Below, one piece after another: positions 36,386 through 45,470 of a stretch of DNA of 64,000 bases (position 1 is the first letter of the stretch; each line of letters opens with the position of its first letter). Made by a program: the position numbers and the translations under genes. Below the pieces are notes generated by a model that saw only the letters and a program-made list of their open reading frames with translations, was not told the DNA's origin and ran no database searches. The stretch covers positions 937,501-1,001,500 of the forward strand of contig CP119315.1 of NCBI GenBank assembly GCA_029202845.1. The letters are read 5' to 3'. The stretch comes from Candidatus Sphingomonas colombiensis (lineage in GTDB: Bacteria > Pseudomonadota > Alphaproteobacteria > Sphingomonadales > Sphingomonadaceae).

Positions 36386-37553
36386 ATGAATCAGGCGGAT
36401 TTTCAACTCGGCGAAAACCTGGCCGGCAAGCGTATCGTCGTCGCCATGTCGGGCGGAGTCGACAGCTCGGTCGTGGCGGCGCTCGCCCATGCGACGGGGG
36501 CGGAGACGATCGGCGTCACGCTCCAGCTCTATGATCACGGCGAAGCGGTGGGGCGCACCGGCTCGTGCTGCGCCGGGCGCGATATCCGCGATGCGCGCGC
36601 GGTGTGCGATCGGCTGGGCATCGCGCATTATGTATTCGATCACGAATCGCGCTTCCGCGAGACGGTGGTGGACAAATTCGCCGACGAATATCTCGCCGGG
36701 CGCACCCCGATCCCCTGCGTCCAGTGCAACATGGGGCCGAAATTCACCGATCTGTTCGCGCTCGCCCGCGATCTCGGGGCGGATTGCCTCGCGACCGGCC
36801 ATTATGTGCGCCGCGCGATCGGCGCGGACGGGCCGGAACTGCATCGCGGCCTCGATCCGGCGCGCGACCAAAGCTATTTCCTGTTCGCGACCACGCTGGC
36901 GCAGCTCGATTTCCTGCGCTTCCCGCTCGGCGCGCTACCCAAGACGCGGGTGCGGGAAATCGCCGCCGAACTGGGCCTTGCCGTCGCTGCCAAGCCTGAC
37001 AGTCAGGATATCTGCTTCGTCCCCGATCGCGATTATGCCGGGCCTCGTCCGCAAGCTTCGGCCCGAGGCGGATACCGCGGGCGAGATTGTCGATCTCGAC
37101 GGGCGTACGCTTGGGCAGCATCGCGGCATCATTCATTTCACCGTCGGCCAGCGGCGCGGGCTGGAGATCGGTGGCGCGCCGGAGCCGCTCTATGTCGTGC
37201 GCGTCGATGCGGCGGAGAAAAAGGTGGTGGTGGGCCCACGCGCCGCGCTCGCGGTTGGCGCCGCGCGGCTGGAGGGGATCAATCCGCTCGGCGCGTTCGA
37301 TCGCCCGTTGACCGCCAAGGTACGCTCGATGGCGAAGCCGGTGCCGGCGCGGATCATCGGTGACCGGTTGATATTCGACTCACCCGAATATGGCGTGGCG
37401 CCGGGACAGGCGGCGGTGCTTTATGATGGCGACCGGGTGCTCGGCGGCGGCTGGATCGCCGCCACGGAACCGGCGGCGGATCGCGGCGTAACGCCCGCGC
37501 CGGTTTTCAGTCCGCCGCGATCGGCCCGTCATGCGCCTCTGGGCGCCGCGTGA
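36386..37553 (+). pseudogene. mnmA: tRNA-specific 2-thiouridylase MnmA (one frameshift in this sequence)
   Basis: Enzyme that thiolates U34 of tRNA-Lys, -Glu and -Gln. The ATP-pyrophosphatase P-loop AMSGGVDSSVVA is near residue 20, the first catalytic Cys in PCVQCNMGPKF, and the second expected in SQDICFVPD; both are present. After DRDYAG an extra G in GGG (37040-37042) shifts the frame; deleting it gives LVRKLRPEADTAGEIVDLDG and the complete C-terminal domain (HFTVGQRRGLEIG, GQAAVLYDGDRVLGGGWI). The gene is almost universal, so base-call error is likely. Its 3' end overlaps the convergent emrB-type gene by 47 bases. Confidence 0.87.
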
Positions 37554-39051
37554 ACCATACGATGACGACCAGCGCCACCGAAAGCCACGCGGACAACCGG
37601 AACAGATCGGTCGAGGCGAGCAGATAGGCCTGCCCCACCATCTGCCGCGTCACCACGGCAGCGCCCTGCGTCGCGTCCAGACCGAGCCGTTGCAGCCCCT
37701 CCAGCGCCATCTGATAGGGCGCCTTCGCGCCAACCGCCTCCGCCAGCCGCGCCTGATGCAGCGCCTCGCGCCGATCCCATGCGGTAGTGATCATCGACGC
37801 CGCAAACGCACCCGCGACGATCCGCGCGAAATTGGAGATGCCGGTCGCCGAGGGAATCTTCTCCGGCGGGATGCGATCGAGCGAGATCGTCACCATCGAC
37901 AGGAAGAAGGTCGCCATCGACACCCCCTGCACCAGCAGCGGGATGGTATAATCCCAGAAGCTCGCCGTCGTCGTATAGCCCGATCGCATCCAGTAGCTCA
38001 CCGCGAAGCCGACGAAAGCCACGGTCGCCAGAATGCGCGCGTCGATCTTGCCCGCCATCCGCGCCGCGAATGGAGTGAGCAGCACTGCCACCATCCCGCT
38101 CGGCGCCGCGACCAGGCCGGCCCATGTCGCGGTATAGCCAAGCTGCGTCTGCATCCACAGCGGCAGGATCAGGATGTTGGCGAAGAACACCGCGTAACCG
38201 AGACAGAAGGCGATCGTGCCGATCGCGAAGTTGCGATTGGCGAACAGCGACAGATCCACCGTCGGATTGGCATCCGTCAGTTCCCAGATCAGCCAAGCGA
38301 CGAACGTGATTACGGCGATCACCCCCAGCACAACGATCGTCGGATCGCTGAACCAATCGGCGTTCTTGCCGAGATCGAGCATGATCTGCATCGCACCGAC
38401 CCACACCACCAGCAGGATCAGCCCGATCGTGTCGATCGGCATCTTGGTGGTGGGCGTCTCGCGATCGCGGAGATTGAACCAGCAGATCGAGGCCGCGAAA
38501 ATCCCGAATGGCACGTTGATCAGGAAGATCCACGCCCAATGGTAATTATCCGAGATATACCCGCCCAGAATCGGCCCCATGATCGGCGCGACCAGCGTCG
38601 TCATCGACCAGATGCCGAGCGCGGTGGCGCGCTTTTCGGGCGGGAAGATCGAGATCAACAGCGCCTGACTTCCCGGCATCATCGGCCCGGAAACAGCACC
38701 TTGCAGCACGCGGAACGCGATCAGCGACTGCAGGCTCCACGCCATGCCGCACAGGAACGACGATGCGGTGAACAGCAATAGCGTGACGCAGAAGGTACGC
38801 ACCACGCCGAAGCGCCGCATCAGCCATCCCGTCAGCGGGACGGAAATGCCGTTAGCGACGGCGAAGGCCGTGACGATCCACGTCGAATTGTCGCTCGACA
38901 CGCCGAGATTGCCCGCGATCGTCGGCAACGAGACGTTCGCGATCGTGCTGTCGAGCACCATCATGAACGTGCCGAGCGCCAGCGCAATCGCGACGAGCGC
39001 ACGCCGCCCGCCCTCCAGCGGGCGGGGCTGCGATGGCGCGGCGCTAGCCAT
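37507..39051 (-). CDS. emrB: DHA2-family MFS multidrug transporter (EmrB type)
   Basis: A 514-residue, 14-helix inner-membrane antiporter. Typical motifs are FMMVLDSTIANVSLPTIAGNLG in helix 1, GWLMRRFGVVR in loop 2-3 and FRVLQGAVSGPMMPGSQALLISIFPPEKR (family motif C region). It follows an EmrA-type adaptor with a gap of 47 bases and a NodT-type outer-membrane channel further upstream, so it is the pump of a tripartite drug-efflux system that spans both membranes. Confidence 0.93.
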   Translation of the reverse strand: MASAAPSQPRPLEGGRRALVAIALALGTFMMVLDSTIANVSLPTIAGNLGVSSDNSTWIVTAFAVANGISVPLTGWLMRRFGVVRTFCVTLLLFTASSFLCGMAWSLQSLIAFRVLQGAVSGPMMPGSQALLISIFPPEKRATALGIWSMTTLVAPIMGPILGGYISDNYHWAWIFLINVPFGIFAASICWFNLRDRETPTTKMPIDTIGLILLVVWVGAMQIMLDLGKNADWFSDPTIVVLGVIAVITFVAWLIWELTDANPTVDLSLFANRNFAIGTIAFCLGYAVFFANILILPLWMQTQLGYTATWAGLVAAPSGMVAVLLTPFAARMAGKIDARILATVAFVGFAVSYWMRSGYTTTASFWDYTIPLLVQGVSMATFFLSMVTISLDRIPPEKIPSATGISNFARIVAGAFAASMITTAWDRREALHQARLAEAVGAKAPYQMALEGLQRLGLDATQGAAVVTRQMVGQAYLLASTDLFRLSAWLSVALVVIVWFTRRPEAHDGPIAAD

Positions 39052-39098
39052 GATGCCGGTTCCTTTCCGTCGCTGTCGCGCCGCGCGGCGTCATCGCC

Positions 39099-40292
39099 TC
39101 AGCGGTTCGCGGCGATGATCTGGCGGATGCGCGCTTCGACCGCCGGATCGCTGGCATCGGTCGCCACGTCGCCCTGATAGGGTGATGCCGCGGGCTGCGC
39201 GAGCTTCGCGCCCGAGTGATCGGCGGTATCGACCGTGGCCTTCACCGACAGGCCGACGCGCAGCGGATTCTTGTCCAGCTCCTTCGGATCGAGCGCGATG
39301 CGCACCGGCACGCGCTGGACGATCTTGATCCAATTGCCGCTGGCATTCTGCGGCGGCAGCAGCGCGAAAGCGTTGCCGCTGCCCGCGCCCAACCCGACGA
39401 CACGGCCGTGATAGACGACCTTCCCGCCATACATATCCGACACCACCTTCGCGGGCTGGCCGATGCGCAGATCGCGGAGCTGCGTTTCACGGAGATTGGC
39501 ATCGACCCACAAGCGATGGAGCGGGACGATCGCCATCAGCGGCGCACCGGCCTGTATCTGCTGACCGACCTGCACGGTGCGCTGCGCCACGACGCCGTCG
39601 ATCGGCGCGACGACATGCATATGGCTGCGGATGATCGCGGCGCGGCGATAGGCCGCGATCGCCGCCATCACCGCCGGATTATTGTTCACATCGGTGCCGG
39701 CAACCGTGCTCTGCGCCTGCGCTTCCTGCGCTCGAGCAAGATTGAGCGTCGCGGTGGCGACCTTCACCGCATCCGCAGCGTGGCTCAGTTCCTCGCCGGA
39801 GATCGCGCCGGCGCCGGCAGCGGCCTTGCGGCGCCCGTAATCCGCCTGCGCCGCCGATAGCTGCGCCTGTGCCTGAATCACCGCCGCGCCGCTCGCGCCG
39901 ACCTTCGAGAAGTCCGCACGCGTCGCGCGCACCGCACGGGCCAGCTCGGCCTCTGCAGACGCGAGGTTCACGTCAGCCGTCGCCGGATCGAGATCGATCA
40001 GCGGCTGACCGGCCTTCACCGCCTGCGTGTTATCCGCGTGGAGCGACACCACCGTGCCGCCGTCGCGCGCGGTGATCGCCACCACGTCGCCCGCGACATA
40101 AGCATCGTCGGTCTCTTCCTCCGGTGGCGCGAGCAGCACGCCGAAGATGAACCACGCCAGCCCGGCAAACACCACGATCACTGCGAGGATGGTCAGCATC
40201 CGCTTGCGCGCAACGGGTTTGCCGCCCTCGGGCGCGACGACGGGAGCGGGCGGGGCGCTGTCGGAGGATGCGGGAGTCTCTGCGTCGGTCAT
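39099..40292 (-). CDS. emrA: HlyD/EmrA-type efflux adaptor
   Basis: A 397-residue membrane-fusion protein: one N-terminal helix (MLTILAVIVVFAGLAWFIFG), a lipoyl half (DDAYVAGDVVAITARDGGTV), a long helical hairpin rich in Ala, and the second half-motif VVAPIDGVVAQRTVQVGQ near residue 230. It begins within the stop of the outer-membrane channel gene (ATGA overlap) and is followed by the DHA2 pump. It bridges the pump to the outer-membrane channel in the periplasm. Confidence 0.92.
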   Translation of the reverse strand: MTDAETPASSDSAPPAPVVAPEGGKPVARKRMLTILAVIVVFAGLAWFIFGVLLAPPEEETDDAYVAGDVVAITARDGGTVVSLHADNTQAVKAGQPLIDLDPATADVNLASAEAELARAVRATRADFSKVGASGAAVIQAQAQLSAAQADYGRRKAAAGAGAISGEELSHAADAVKVATATLNLARAQEAQAQSTVAGTDVNNNPAVMAAIAAYRRAAIIRSHMHVVAPIDGVVAQRTVQVGQQIQAGAPLMAIVPLHRLWVDANLRETQLRDLRIGQPAKVVSDMYGGKVVYHGRVVGLGAGSGNAFALLPPQNASGNWIKIVQRVPVRIALDPKELDKNPLRVGLSVKATVDTADHSGAKLAQPAASPYQGDVATDASDPAVEARIRQIIAANR

Positions 40293-41698
40293 TGCTGAGT
40301 GTCCTGGGAAGGATCGAAACCGCCACCAAGCGCCTGCGCGAGCTGGGCGCGCGCGGCGAGCGCGTCGATGGCGAGATTGGTCTGAGCGAGCTGCGCGTCG
40401 AGCAGCCGTACGTCGGTGTCGATCAGATCGAGCCGCGACGCGAGCCCGCTCGACATGCGGATGCCGTTGAGCCGCGCGGTTTCGGCATAGCCGCGCACCA
40501 CGTCGCCCTGTTTCACCCGCTCGGCATCGGCGGCGTGGATCTTCGCCACCGCGTCCGCCGCCTCGCGCACCGCGCCGACCACCTTGCCGTTATAATCGGC
40601 GATGGCGAGGTCCAGCCCCGCGGTGGCGCCGGCGAGATCGGCCTTCAATCGGCCATTGTCGAAGATCGGCAGATGGATCGCGCCGCCACCACCCGCGACC
40701 CCGGAATTGGTGTCGAACAAATTGCCGAGGCCAACCGCCTGCAAGCCGGCCAGCGCCGACAAATTGACGTTGGGATAGAAAGCGCGCCGCGCGACCTGTC
40801 GCCCAGCCGCCGCCGCCGCGATCCGCGCCTGCGCCGCCGCGATATCGGCGCGACGCGCGAGCAGATCGGCGGGGATCGTCGCGGGCAATGGCAGCGCGGT
40901 ATCGGCGGCTATGCTGGTCGCGCCGATCGTCGCGGGATAGTCCGCGCCGCGCCCGGCCAGCGCCGCCAGCGCGTTCACCGCCAGCGCGCGCGCGGCATGC
41001 GCACGGGTCAGCGCGAGTTCGGCCTGTGCGAGCAATGTATTCGCCGCCTCGCGATCGAGCTTACTGGCGAGATTGCTGCGAATCCGCACGTCGATCAGTT
41101 TCAGCGACTGCCCCCGCGCCGCGATAGTGCGCTCTGCCAGCGCAGCCTGCCGCTCGGCACGCACCACCTCGAGATAGGTCGAGACGATCGCGCCTTGCAG
41201 CATCAGCCGCGCCGCCGCCGCATCCAGCGCCGCCGCCTGAGTCGAGGCGCGCGCACCCGCGATCGCGGCTTTCTGTCGCCCGAACAGATCGAGATTCCAC
41301 TCCAGCCCGGCCTGCACCGTGCCGAGGAAACGCACCGTCCCGCCAAAAGGCGGCGGATAGATATAGGTGCCGGACAGGCGCTGCGCCGTGCCGTTCGCGT
41401 CGAACGACACGTTCGGCCCGTCCTCCGCGCGGCGCGAGGCAAGCGCAGACTGCGCCTGACGCACGCGCGCGGCGGCCGCGTCGAGCGTCGGATTCCCCGC
41501 CAGCGCCTCAGTCACGATGCGATCGAGCTGCCCCTCCCCCAGCGCGCGCCACCATTGCGCGTCGACCGTCGGCGCACTCGCCCCGACCAGCCCCAGATCG
41601 GCGGGCGCCTTGGCGTTAACCGCCGGGCGCGTATCGGGCGGGGTGCAGCCCGCCAGCGCTACGCCGGCCAGCAGCGTCATCGTCGTCAGGCGTCGCAT
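40289..41698 (-). CDS. NodT-family outer-membrane efflux channel
   Basis: A 469-residue TolC-like lipoprotein: the signal sequence MRRLTTMTLLAGVALAGC ends with a lipobox Cys. Two outer-membrane efflux repeats follow (PTLDAAAARVRQAQSALASRR near residue 80, and DIAAAQARIAAAAAGRQVARRAFYPNVNLSA near 290). The ATG at 41698 overlaps the marR stop by 13 bases, so regulator and pump are co-translated. It forms the exit duct for the EmrAB-type pump. Confidence 0.92.
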   Translation of the reverse strand: MRRLTTMTLLAGVALAGCTPPDTRPAVNAKAPADLGLVGASAPTVDAQWWRALGEGQLDRIVTEALAGNPTLDAAAARVRQAQSALASRRAEDGPNVSFDANGTAQRLSGTYIYPPPFGGTVRFLGTVQAGLEWNLDLFGRQKAAIAGARASTQAAALDAAAARLMLQGAIVSTYLEVVRAERQAALAERTIAARGQSLKLIDVRIRSNLASKLDREAANTLLAQAELALTRAHAARALAVNALAALAGRGADYPATIGATSIAADTALPLPATIPADLLARRADIAAAQARIAAAAAGRQVARRAFYPNVNLSALAGLQAVGLGNLFDTNSGVAGGGGAIHLPIFDNGRLKADLAGATAGLDLAIADYNGKVVGAVREAADAVAKIHAADAERVKQGDVVRGYAETARLNGIRMSSGLASRLDLIDTDVRLLDAQLAQTNLAIDALAARAQLAQALGGGFDPSQDTQQ

Positions 41699-42150
41699 GG
41701 ACCGGCCTTCTCCATCGATGTCATCAATCGCCGCAGCACCGTCAGCAACGCCGTGACATCCGTTTCGCTCCAATCCGCGAGCCAGTGATTCCAGCACGCA
41801 AGCACCTTGCGGCGACCGCGCATCGCGACTTCATAACCTTCCGTCGTCAGCGCGAGGCGGACGATGCGGCGATCGTCCTCCGCGCGCGTCCGCTCCACCC
41901 AGCCGCGCTCTTCCAGCGAGTCGATCAATCGCGTCATCGCGCCTTTATCGTGCGCCAGATGACGGGCGAGATCCGCGCAAGTGTCGGCGAAATGGAAATG
42001 CAGCGAAACCATCGCCATCCACTGGGTGGCGGTCAGCCCTTCGTCCGCCAGCACCTGTTCCAGCCCGGCGATGCTCATCTGGTTGATCAGCCGCACGAGA
42101 TAGCCCGGCGACGAATCAGGAATGAAATTCGATTCGTTGAACGGTCCCAT
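41686..42150 (-). CDS. MarR family regulator of the efflux operon
   Basis: A 154-residue regulator with the MarR winged helix (LTATQWMAMVSLHFHF, CADLARHLAHDKGAMTRLIDSLEERGWVERTRAEDDRR). The wing Asp-Arg pair EDDRR is intact. The frame is open far upstream, but only the region from the ATG at 42150 has MarR character, and the 30 bases before it are operator repeats rather than protein. It is the first gene of marR-nodT-emrA-emrB. No normal ribosome site is seen before the ATG, so the mRNA may be nearly leaderless. It probably represses the pump until an aromatic ligand binds. Confidence 0.9.
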   Translation of the reverse strand: MGPFNESNFIPDSSPGYLVRLINQMSIAGLEQVLADEGLTATQWMAMVSLHFHFADTCADLARHLAHDKGAMTRLIDSLEERGWVERTRAEDDRRIVRLALTTEGYEVAMRGRRKVLACWNHWLADWSETDVTALLTVLRRLMTSMEKAGPCDA

Positions 42151-42151
42151 T

Positions 42152-42190
42152 TCATTGCTTTGGCAATCATTGCTTTGGCAGTCAATTGCC
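42152..42190. promoter_or_regulatory. Tandem MarR-type dyad operators
   Basis: The 14-mer TCATTGCTTTGGCA occurs twice with 15-base period (42152-42165 and 42167-42180). Each contains the dyad ATTGC-N4-GCAAT: perfect at 42154-42167, one mismatch at 42169-42182. A third, weaker dyad GGCA...TGCC ends at 42190. They abut the marR start and lie 69 bases or more upstream of the M16 peptidase TTG, so binding could control both directions. Confidence 0.7.
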
Positions 42191-42258
42191 TTTCGCATCC
42201 GCTTTACGCCGCCCTGCGCCTCGCCTAGCCTCGCGGGACCGTCGTCAGGAGTTTCCGC

Positions 42259-45102
42259 TTGCGTTTCATGCCCCTCACCGGCGCCGCCATGGCCTTGGCA
42301 CTCGCCGCCCCCGCCGCCTTCGCTCAGGCGGACGCTGGCAAGGCCGCCCCGGTTTCGCAGCTCGTCCAGGCGATCGACATTCCGTATCAGCAATTCACGC
42401 TGAAGAACGGGCTGCGCGTGGTCGTCCACACCGATCGCAAGGCGCCGGTGGTCGCGGTGAGCGTGTGGTATGATGTCGGATCGAAGCACGAACCGAAGGG
42501 CAAATCGGGCTTCGCGCATCTGTTCGAGCATCTGATGTTCAACGGCAGCGAGAATGCGCCGGGCGATTTCTTCGAGCCGCTGAAACAGGTCGGCGCGACC
42601 GATCTCAACGGCACGACCTATTTCGATCGCACCAACTATTTCGAGACGGTGCCACGATCGGCGCTGGACCGCGCGTTGTTCCTCGAAAGCGACCGGATGG
42701 GCTGGCTGACCGGCGCGATCACGCAAAACGTGCTCGATACGCAGCGCGGCGTCGTCCAGAACGAGAAGCGGCAGGGCGATAACCGCCCCTATGGCCTCGT
42801 CCGCTACAAATTGACCGAGGGGCTGTTCCCCGCGGACAATCCCTATGGCCACACCACGATCGGATCGATGGCCGATCTCGACGCGGCGAGCCTTGCCGAT
42901 GTGAAGGGCTGGTTCCGCGATCATTACGGGCCGAACAACGCCGTGCTCGTCCTTGCCGGCGATATCGATGTCGCCACCGCCAGGCCGCTGGTGGAGAAAT
43001 ATTTCGGCGCAATCCCCGCCGGCCCGAAGAACCTGCCGCCGAAGGTTGATATCCCCACCCTCCCCGCCGCCCGATCGGAGGTGATCAAGGATCGCGTCGC
43101 GGCGCCGTTGGTAATCAAGGCGTGGGCGGTGCCCGGTCTCAACGATGCGGATTCCGTGCCCCTCGACGTGGCGGCGGCGGTGCTTGGCGGCCTTGCCAGT
43201 TCGCGGCTCCAGAATGTGCTGGTGAAGCAGGAGAAGCTCGCGGTCGACGTCGGCGCGGATTCGGATGCCTTCGCGCAGGTCGGCATGTTCACCGTCAACG
43301 CGATCGCCCGCGCGGGCGTCGATCCCGCCGTGGTGGCGAAGCGGCTGGACGAGATCGTCAACGATCTGGCCAAGAACGGCCCGACCGCCGATGAGGTGCA
43401 GCGCGTGCTGACCACCGCCGTTTCGCGACGCATCGGCGGGCTCGAAGCAGTGGGCGGCTTCGGCGGCAAGGCGGTCGCGCTGGCCGAGGGCGAACTCTAT
43501 TCGGACAATCCGGGCTTCTATAAAAAGCAGCTCGCGGCGCTCGCCGCGCAAACGCCCGAAACGGTCCGCGCCGCCGCGCGCAAATGGCTTGAGCGCCCCG
43601 CCTATACGCTGACCGTATTGCCCGGCGAGCGCGAACATTATGCCGAAGCGGAGGCCAAGGCCCCCGCGCCGGCCAAGGCGACGTCGGCGCCTGCGCCCAA
43701 GGGCACGCGCGGCCCGATCCCGCCGGCCGGCGCGGTCGCCGATCTCGCCTTCCCCAAGGTGGAGCGCGCGCGGCTCGCGAACGGCATCGAGCTGATCTAC
43801 GTCAACCGCACCACCGTGCCCGTAACGCGCGGCGTGCTGAGCTTCGACGCCGGCACCGCCGCCGACGTGGCGGACAAGCTCGGCACGCAGGCGCTGACGC
43901 TGGCGATGATCGACGAAGGGACGAGCAAGTTCGATTCGATCAAGCTGGCGGAGGCGAAGGAACGGCTCGGCCTCGATATCTACACCGGATCGTCGGCCGA
44001 TCGCACGACGCTCAGCTTCCGCGCGCCCAGCGCCAATCTCGCGTCGGCGGCGGCGCTATGGGCGGATATCGCACGCACCCCCGCCTTCCCCGAAAGCGAG
44101 CTGCCGCGCGTCAAAAGCCAGCTTCTCGCCGGCATCGCGCAGGAACTGACCGATCCCGCCGGCCTCACCAGCCGCGTGCTGCCCCCGATCGTTTATGGCG
44201 CGGGCAATCCCTATGCGAAAGCGCGCGGGAGCGGCGATGCCAAGGCGGTGGAGGGGCTCAATCGTGCCGATCTCCTCAACTTCCGCAGCGCGTGGCTGCG
44301 CCCGGACAAGGCGAAGATCTTCGTCGTCAGCGATCGCCCGCTGGCCGAGGTGAAGGCAGTGCTCGAACAATCGTTCGGCGATTGGCGGATGCCGGGCAAA
44401 AGCGGCGAGAAGCTGTTCCGTGAGGATCGCAGCCTGCCCGCCCCGCGCATCATCCTGATCGACCGGCCGGATTCACCGCAATCTTTGATTTCCGGCGGAT
44501 TGCGCACGTCGCTGCGCGGCACCGACGATCTGTTGCCCGCGATCACCGCCAATGATGCGCTGGGCGGCGATTTCCTCGGCCGGCTCAACATGGATCTGCG
44601 CGAGGACAAGCATTGGTCCTACGGCGTATCGGGCAATTTCGTCCGCAACGCCTTTGCCGCGCCTTATGTCGTCCGCGCGCCGGTGCAGGCGGACAAGACC
44701 GGGGCATCGATCGCCGCGCTGCGCGACGACATGGCCGCCTTCGTCACCACCAAGCCGCTGACGCAGACCGAGTTCGATCGCGCGATCGCGGACGCGACTC
44801 GCTCGCTCGCCGGCAATTTCGAAACGTCCAGCGCCGTGCTGGGCGCGATGCAGGCGAACGACCTGTTCCACCGCCCCGACGATTATTATGCGACGATCAC
44901 CCAGAAATATCGCGCGCTCACCCGCGACGAGCTGGACGCTACGGCAAGGCGGGTGATCGATCCCAAGCGCTTCGTCTGGGTGGTGGTCGGCGATGCGAAG
45001 GTGGTGCGTCCGCAGCTTGACTCGATCGGCCTGCCGGTGGACGTCATTACCGCTGCGTCCATCGCGGACGCGAACAAGCAGGAGAGCGCCAATGGCCGTT
45101 GA
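42259..45102 (+). CDS. M16-family zinc metallopeptidase, two-domain
   Basis: A 947-residue periplasmic protease with a signal peptide (ALAAPAAFAQ). It begins at a TTG, 8 bases behind AGGAG; the ATG three codons later is too far from the ribosome site. The inverted zinc motif is HLFEHLMF near residue 88 with the third ligand in VVQNEKRQG. The second M16 half starts near residue 500 (RLANGIELIYVNRTTVPV) and lacks HxxEH, as usual for these pitrilysin-like proteins. Its role is probably degradation of periplasmic peptides. It is read away from the efflux operon. Confidence 0.92.
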   Translation: MRFMPLTGAAMALALAAPAAFAQADAGKAAPVSQLVQAIDIPYQQFTLKNGLRVVVHTDRKAPVVAVSVWYDVGSKHEPKGKSGFAHLFEHLMFNGSENAPGDFFEPLKQVGATDLNGTTYFDRTNYFETVPRSALDRALFLESDRMGWLTGAITQNVLDTQRGVVQNEKRQGDNRPYGLVRYKLTEGLFPADNPYGHTTIGSMADLDAASLADVKGWFRDHYGPNNAVLVLAGDIDVATARPLVEKYFGAIPAGPKNLPPKVDIPTLPAARSEVIKDRVAAPLVIKAWAVPGLNDADSVPLDVAAAVLGGLASSRLQNVLVKQEKLAVDVGADSDAFAQVGMFTVNAIARAGVDPAVVAKRLDEIVNDLAKNGPTADEVQRVLTTAVSRRIGGLEAVGGFGGKAVALAEGELYSDNPGFYKKQLAALAAQTPETVRAAARKWLERPAYTLTVLPGEREHYAEAEAKAPAPAKATSAPAPKGTRGPIPPAGAVADLAFPKVERARLANGIELIYVNRTTVPVTRGVLSFDAGTAADVADKLGTQALTLAMIDEGTSKFDSIKLAEAKERLGLDIYTGSSADRTTLSFRAPSANLASAAALWADIARTPAFPESELPRVKSQLLAGIAQELTDPAGLTSRVLPPIVYGAGNPYAKARGSGDAKAVEGLNRADLLNFRSAWLRPDKAKIFVVSDRPLAEVKAVLEQSFGDWRMPGKSGEKLFREDRSLPAPRIILIDRPDSPQSLISGGLRTSLRGTDDLLPAITANDALGGDFLGRLNMDLREDKHWSYGVSGNFVRNAFAAPYVVRAPVQADKTGASIAALRDDMAAFVTTKPLTQTEFDRAIADATRSLAGNFETSSAVLGAMQANDLFHRPDDYYATITQKYRALTRDELDATARRVIDPKRFVWVVVGDAKVVRPQLDSIGLPVDVITAASIADANKQESANGR

Positions 45103-45388
45103 TGGCACCTACGACGTCACCGTGAAATCGCCGCTGGGCGATCAGAAGACGACCCTTACCGTCAAGAGCGACGGCGCGACCTTCACCGGCACTGCCGCCG
45201 GGGCGATGGGCTCGTCCGACGTGAATGGCGAGGTAGATGGCAACACGCTCACCTGGAAGCAGCAGATGACCGTGCCGATGCCGATGACGCTGGACATGAA
45301 GGCGACGATCGACGGCGACACGCTGACCGGCACCGTCGGCGCCGGCGCTTTCGGCTCCTTCCCGATGAACGGCACGCGGACGGCCTGA
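45092..45388 (+). CDS. Small conserved-looking hypothetical beta-rich protein
   Basis: A 98-residue protein whose ATG lies inside the last codons of the peptidase gene (11-base overlap) behind GGAGAG. The sequence is a series of short beta strands with Gly-Thr repeats (TFTGTAAGAMGSSDVNGEVDGNTLTW, MKATIDGDTLTGTVGAGAFGSF). There is no signal peptide or cysteine. The overlap says it is translationally coupled to the protease. I do not recognise a domain. Confidence 0.8.
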   Translation: MAVDGTYDVTVKSPLGDQKTTLTVKSDGATFTGTAAGAMGSSDVNGEVDGNTLTWKQQMTVPMPMTLDMKATIDGDTLTGTVGAGAFGSFPMNGTRTA

Positions 45389-45413
45389 ACGGCCGATCAC
45401 AGTGACTTTACAG

Positions 45414-45450
45414 CGGCCGCGCCGGCAATCTCCGGCGCGGCCGTTTCGTT
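45414..45450 (+). terminator. Rho-independent terminator after the peptidase operon
   Basis: A perfect 12-bp stem, CGGCCGCGCCGG with CCGGCGCGGCCG, a 6-base loop CAATCT and a tail TTTCGTTG. It lies 25 bases after the stop of the small protein and just before the pentapeptide gene. Confidence 0.75.
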
Positions 45451-45470
45451 GATGGCGGTGCATCAAGCCG

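Noticed and set aside
36386..37553. Real loss of mnmA
   Set aside because: One extra G in a G run is the only defect and both catalytic cysteines and the C-terminal domain are intact; the same error pattern occurs in nearby genes.
41686..43638. A 650-codon minus-strand frame joining marR to DNA inside the M16 peptidase gene
   Set aside because: Only the last 154 codons are MarR; the rest is opposite to a clearly coding peptidase with catalytic motifs.
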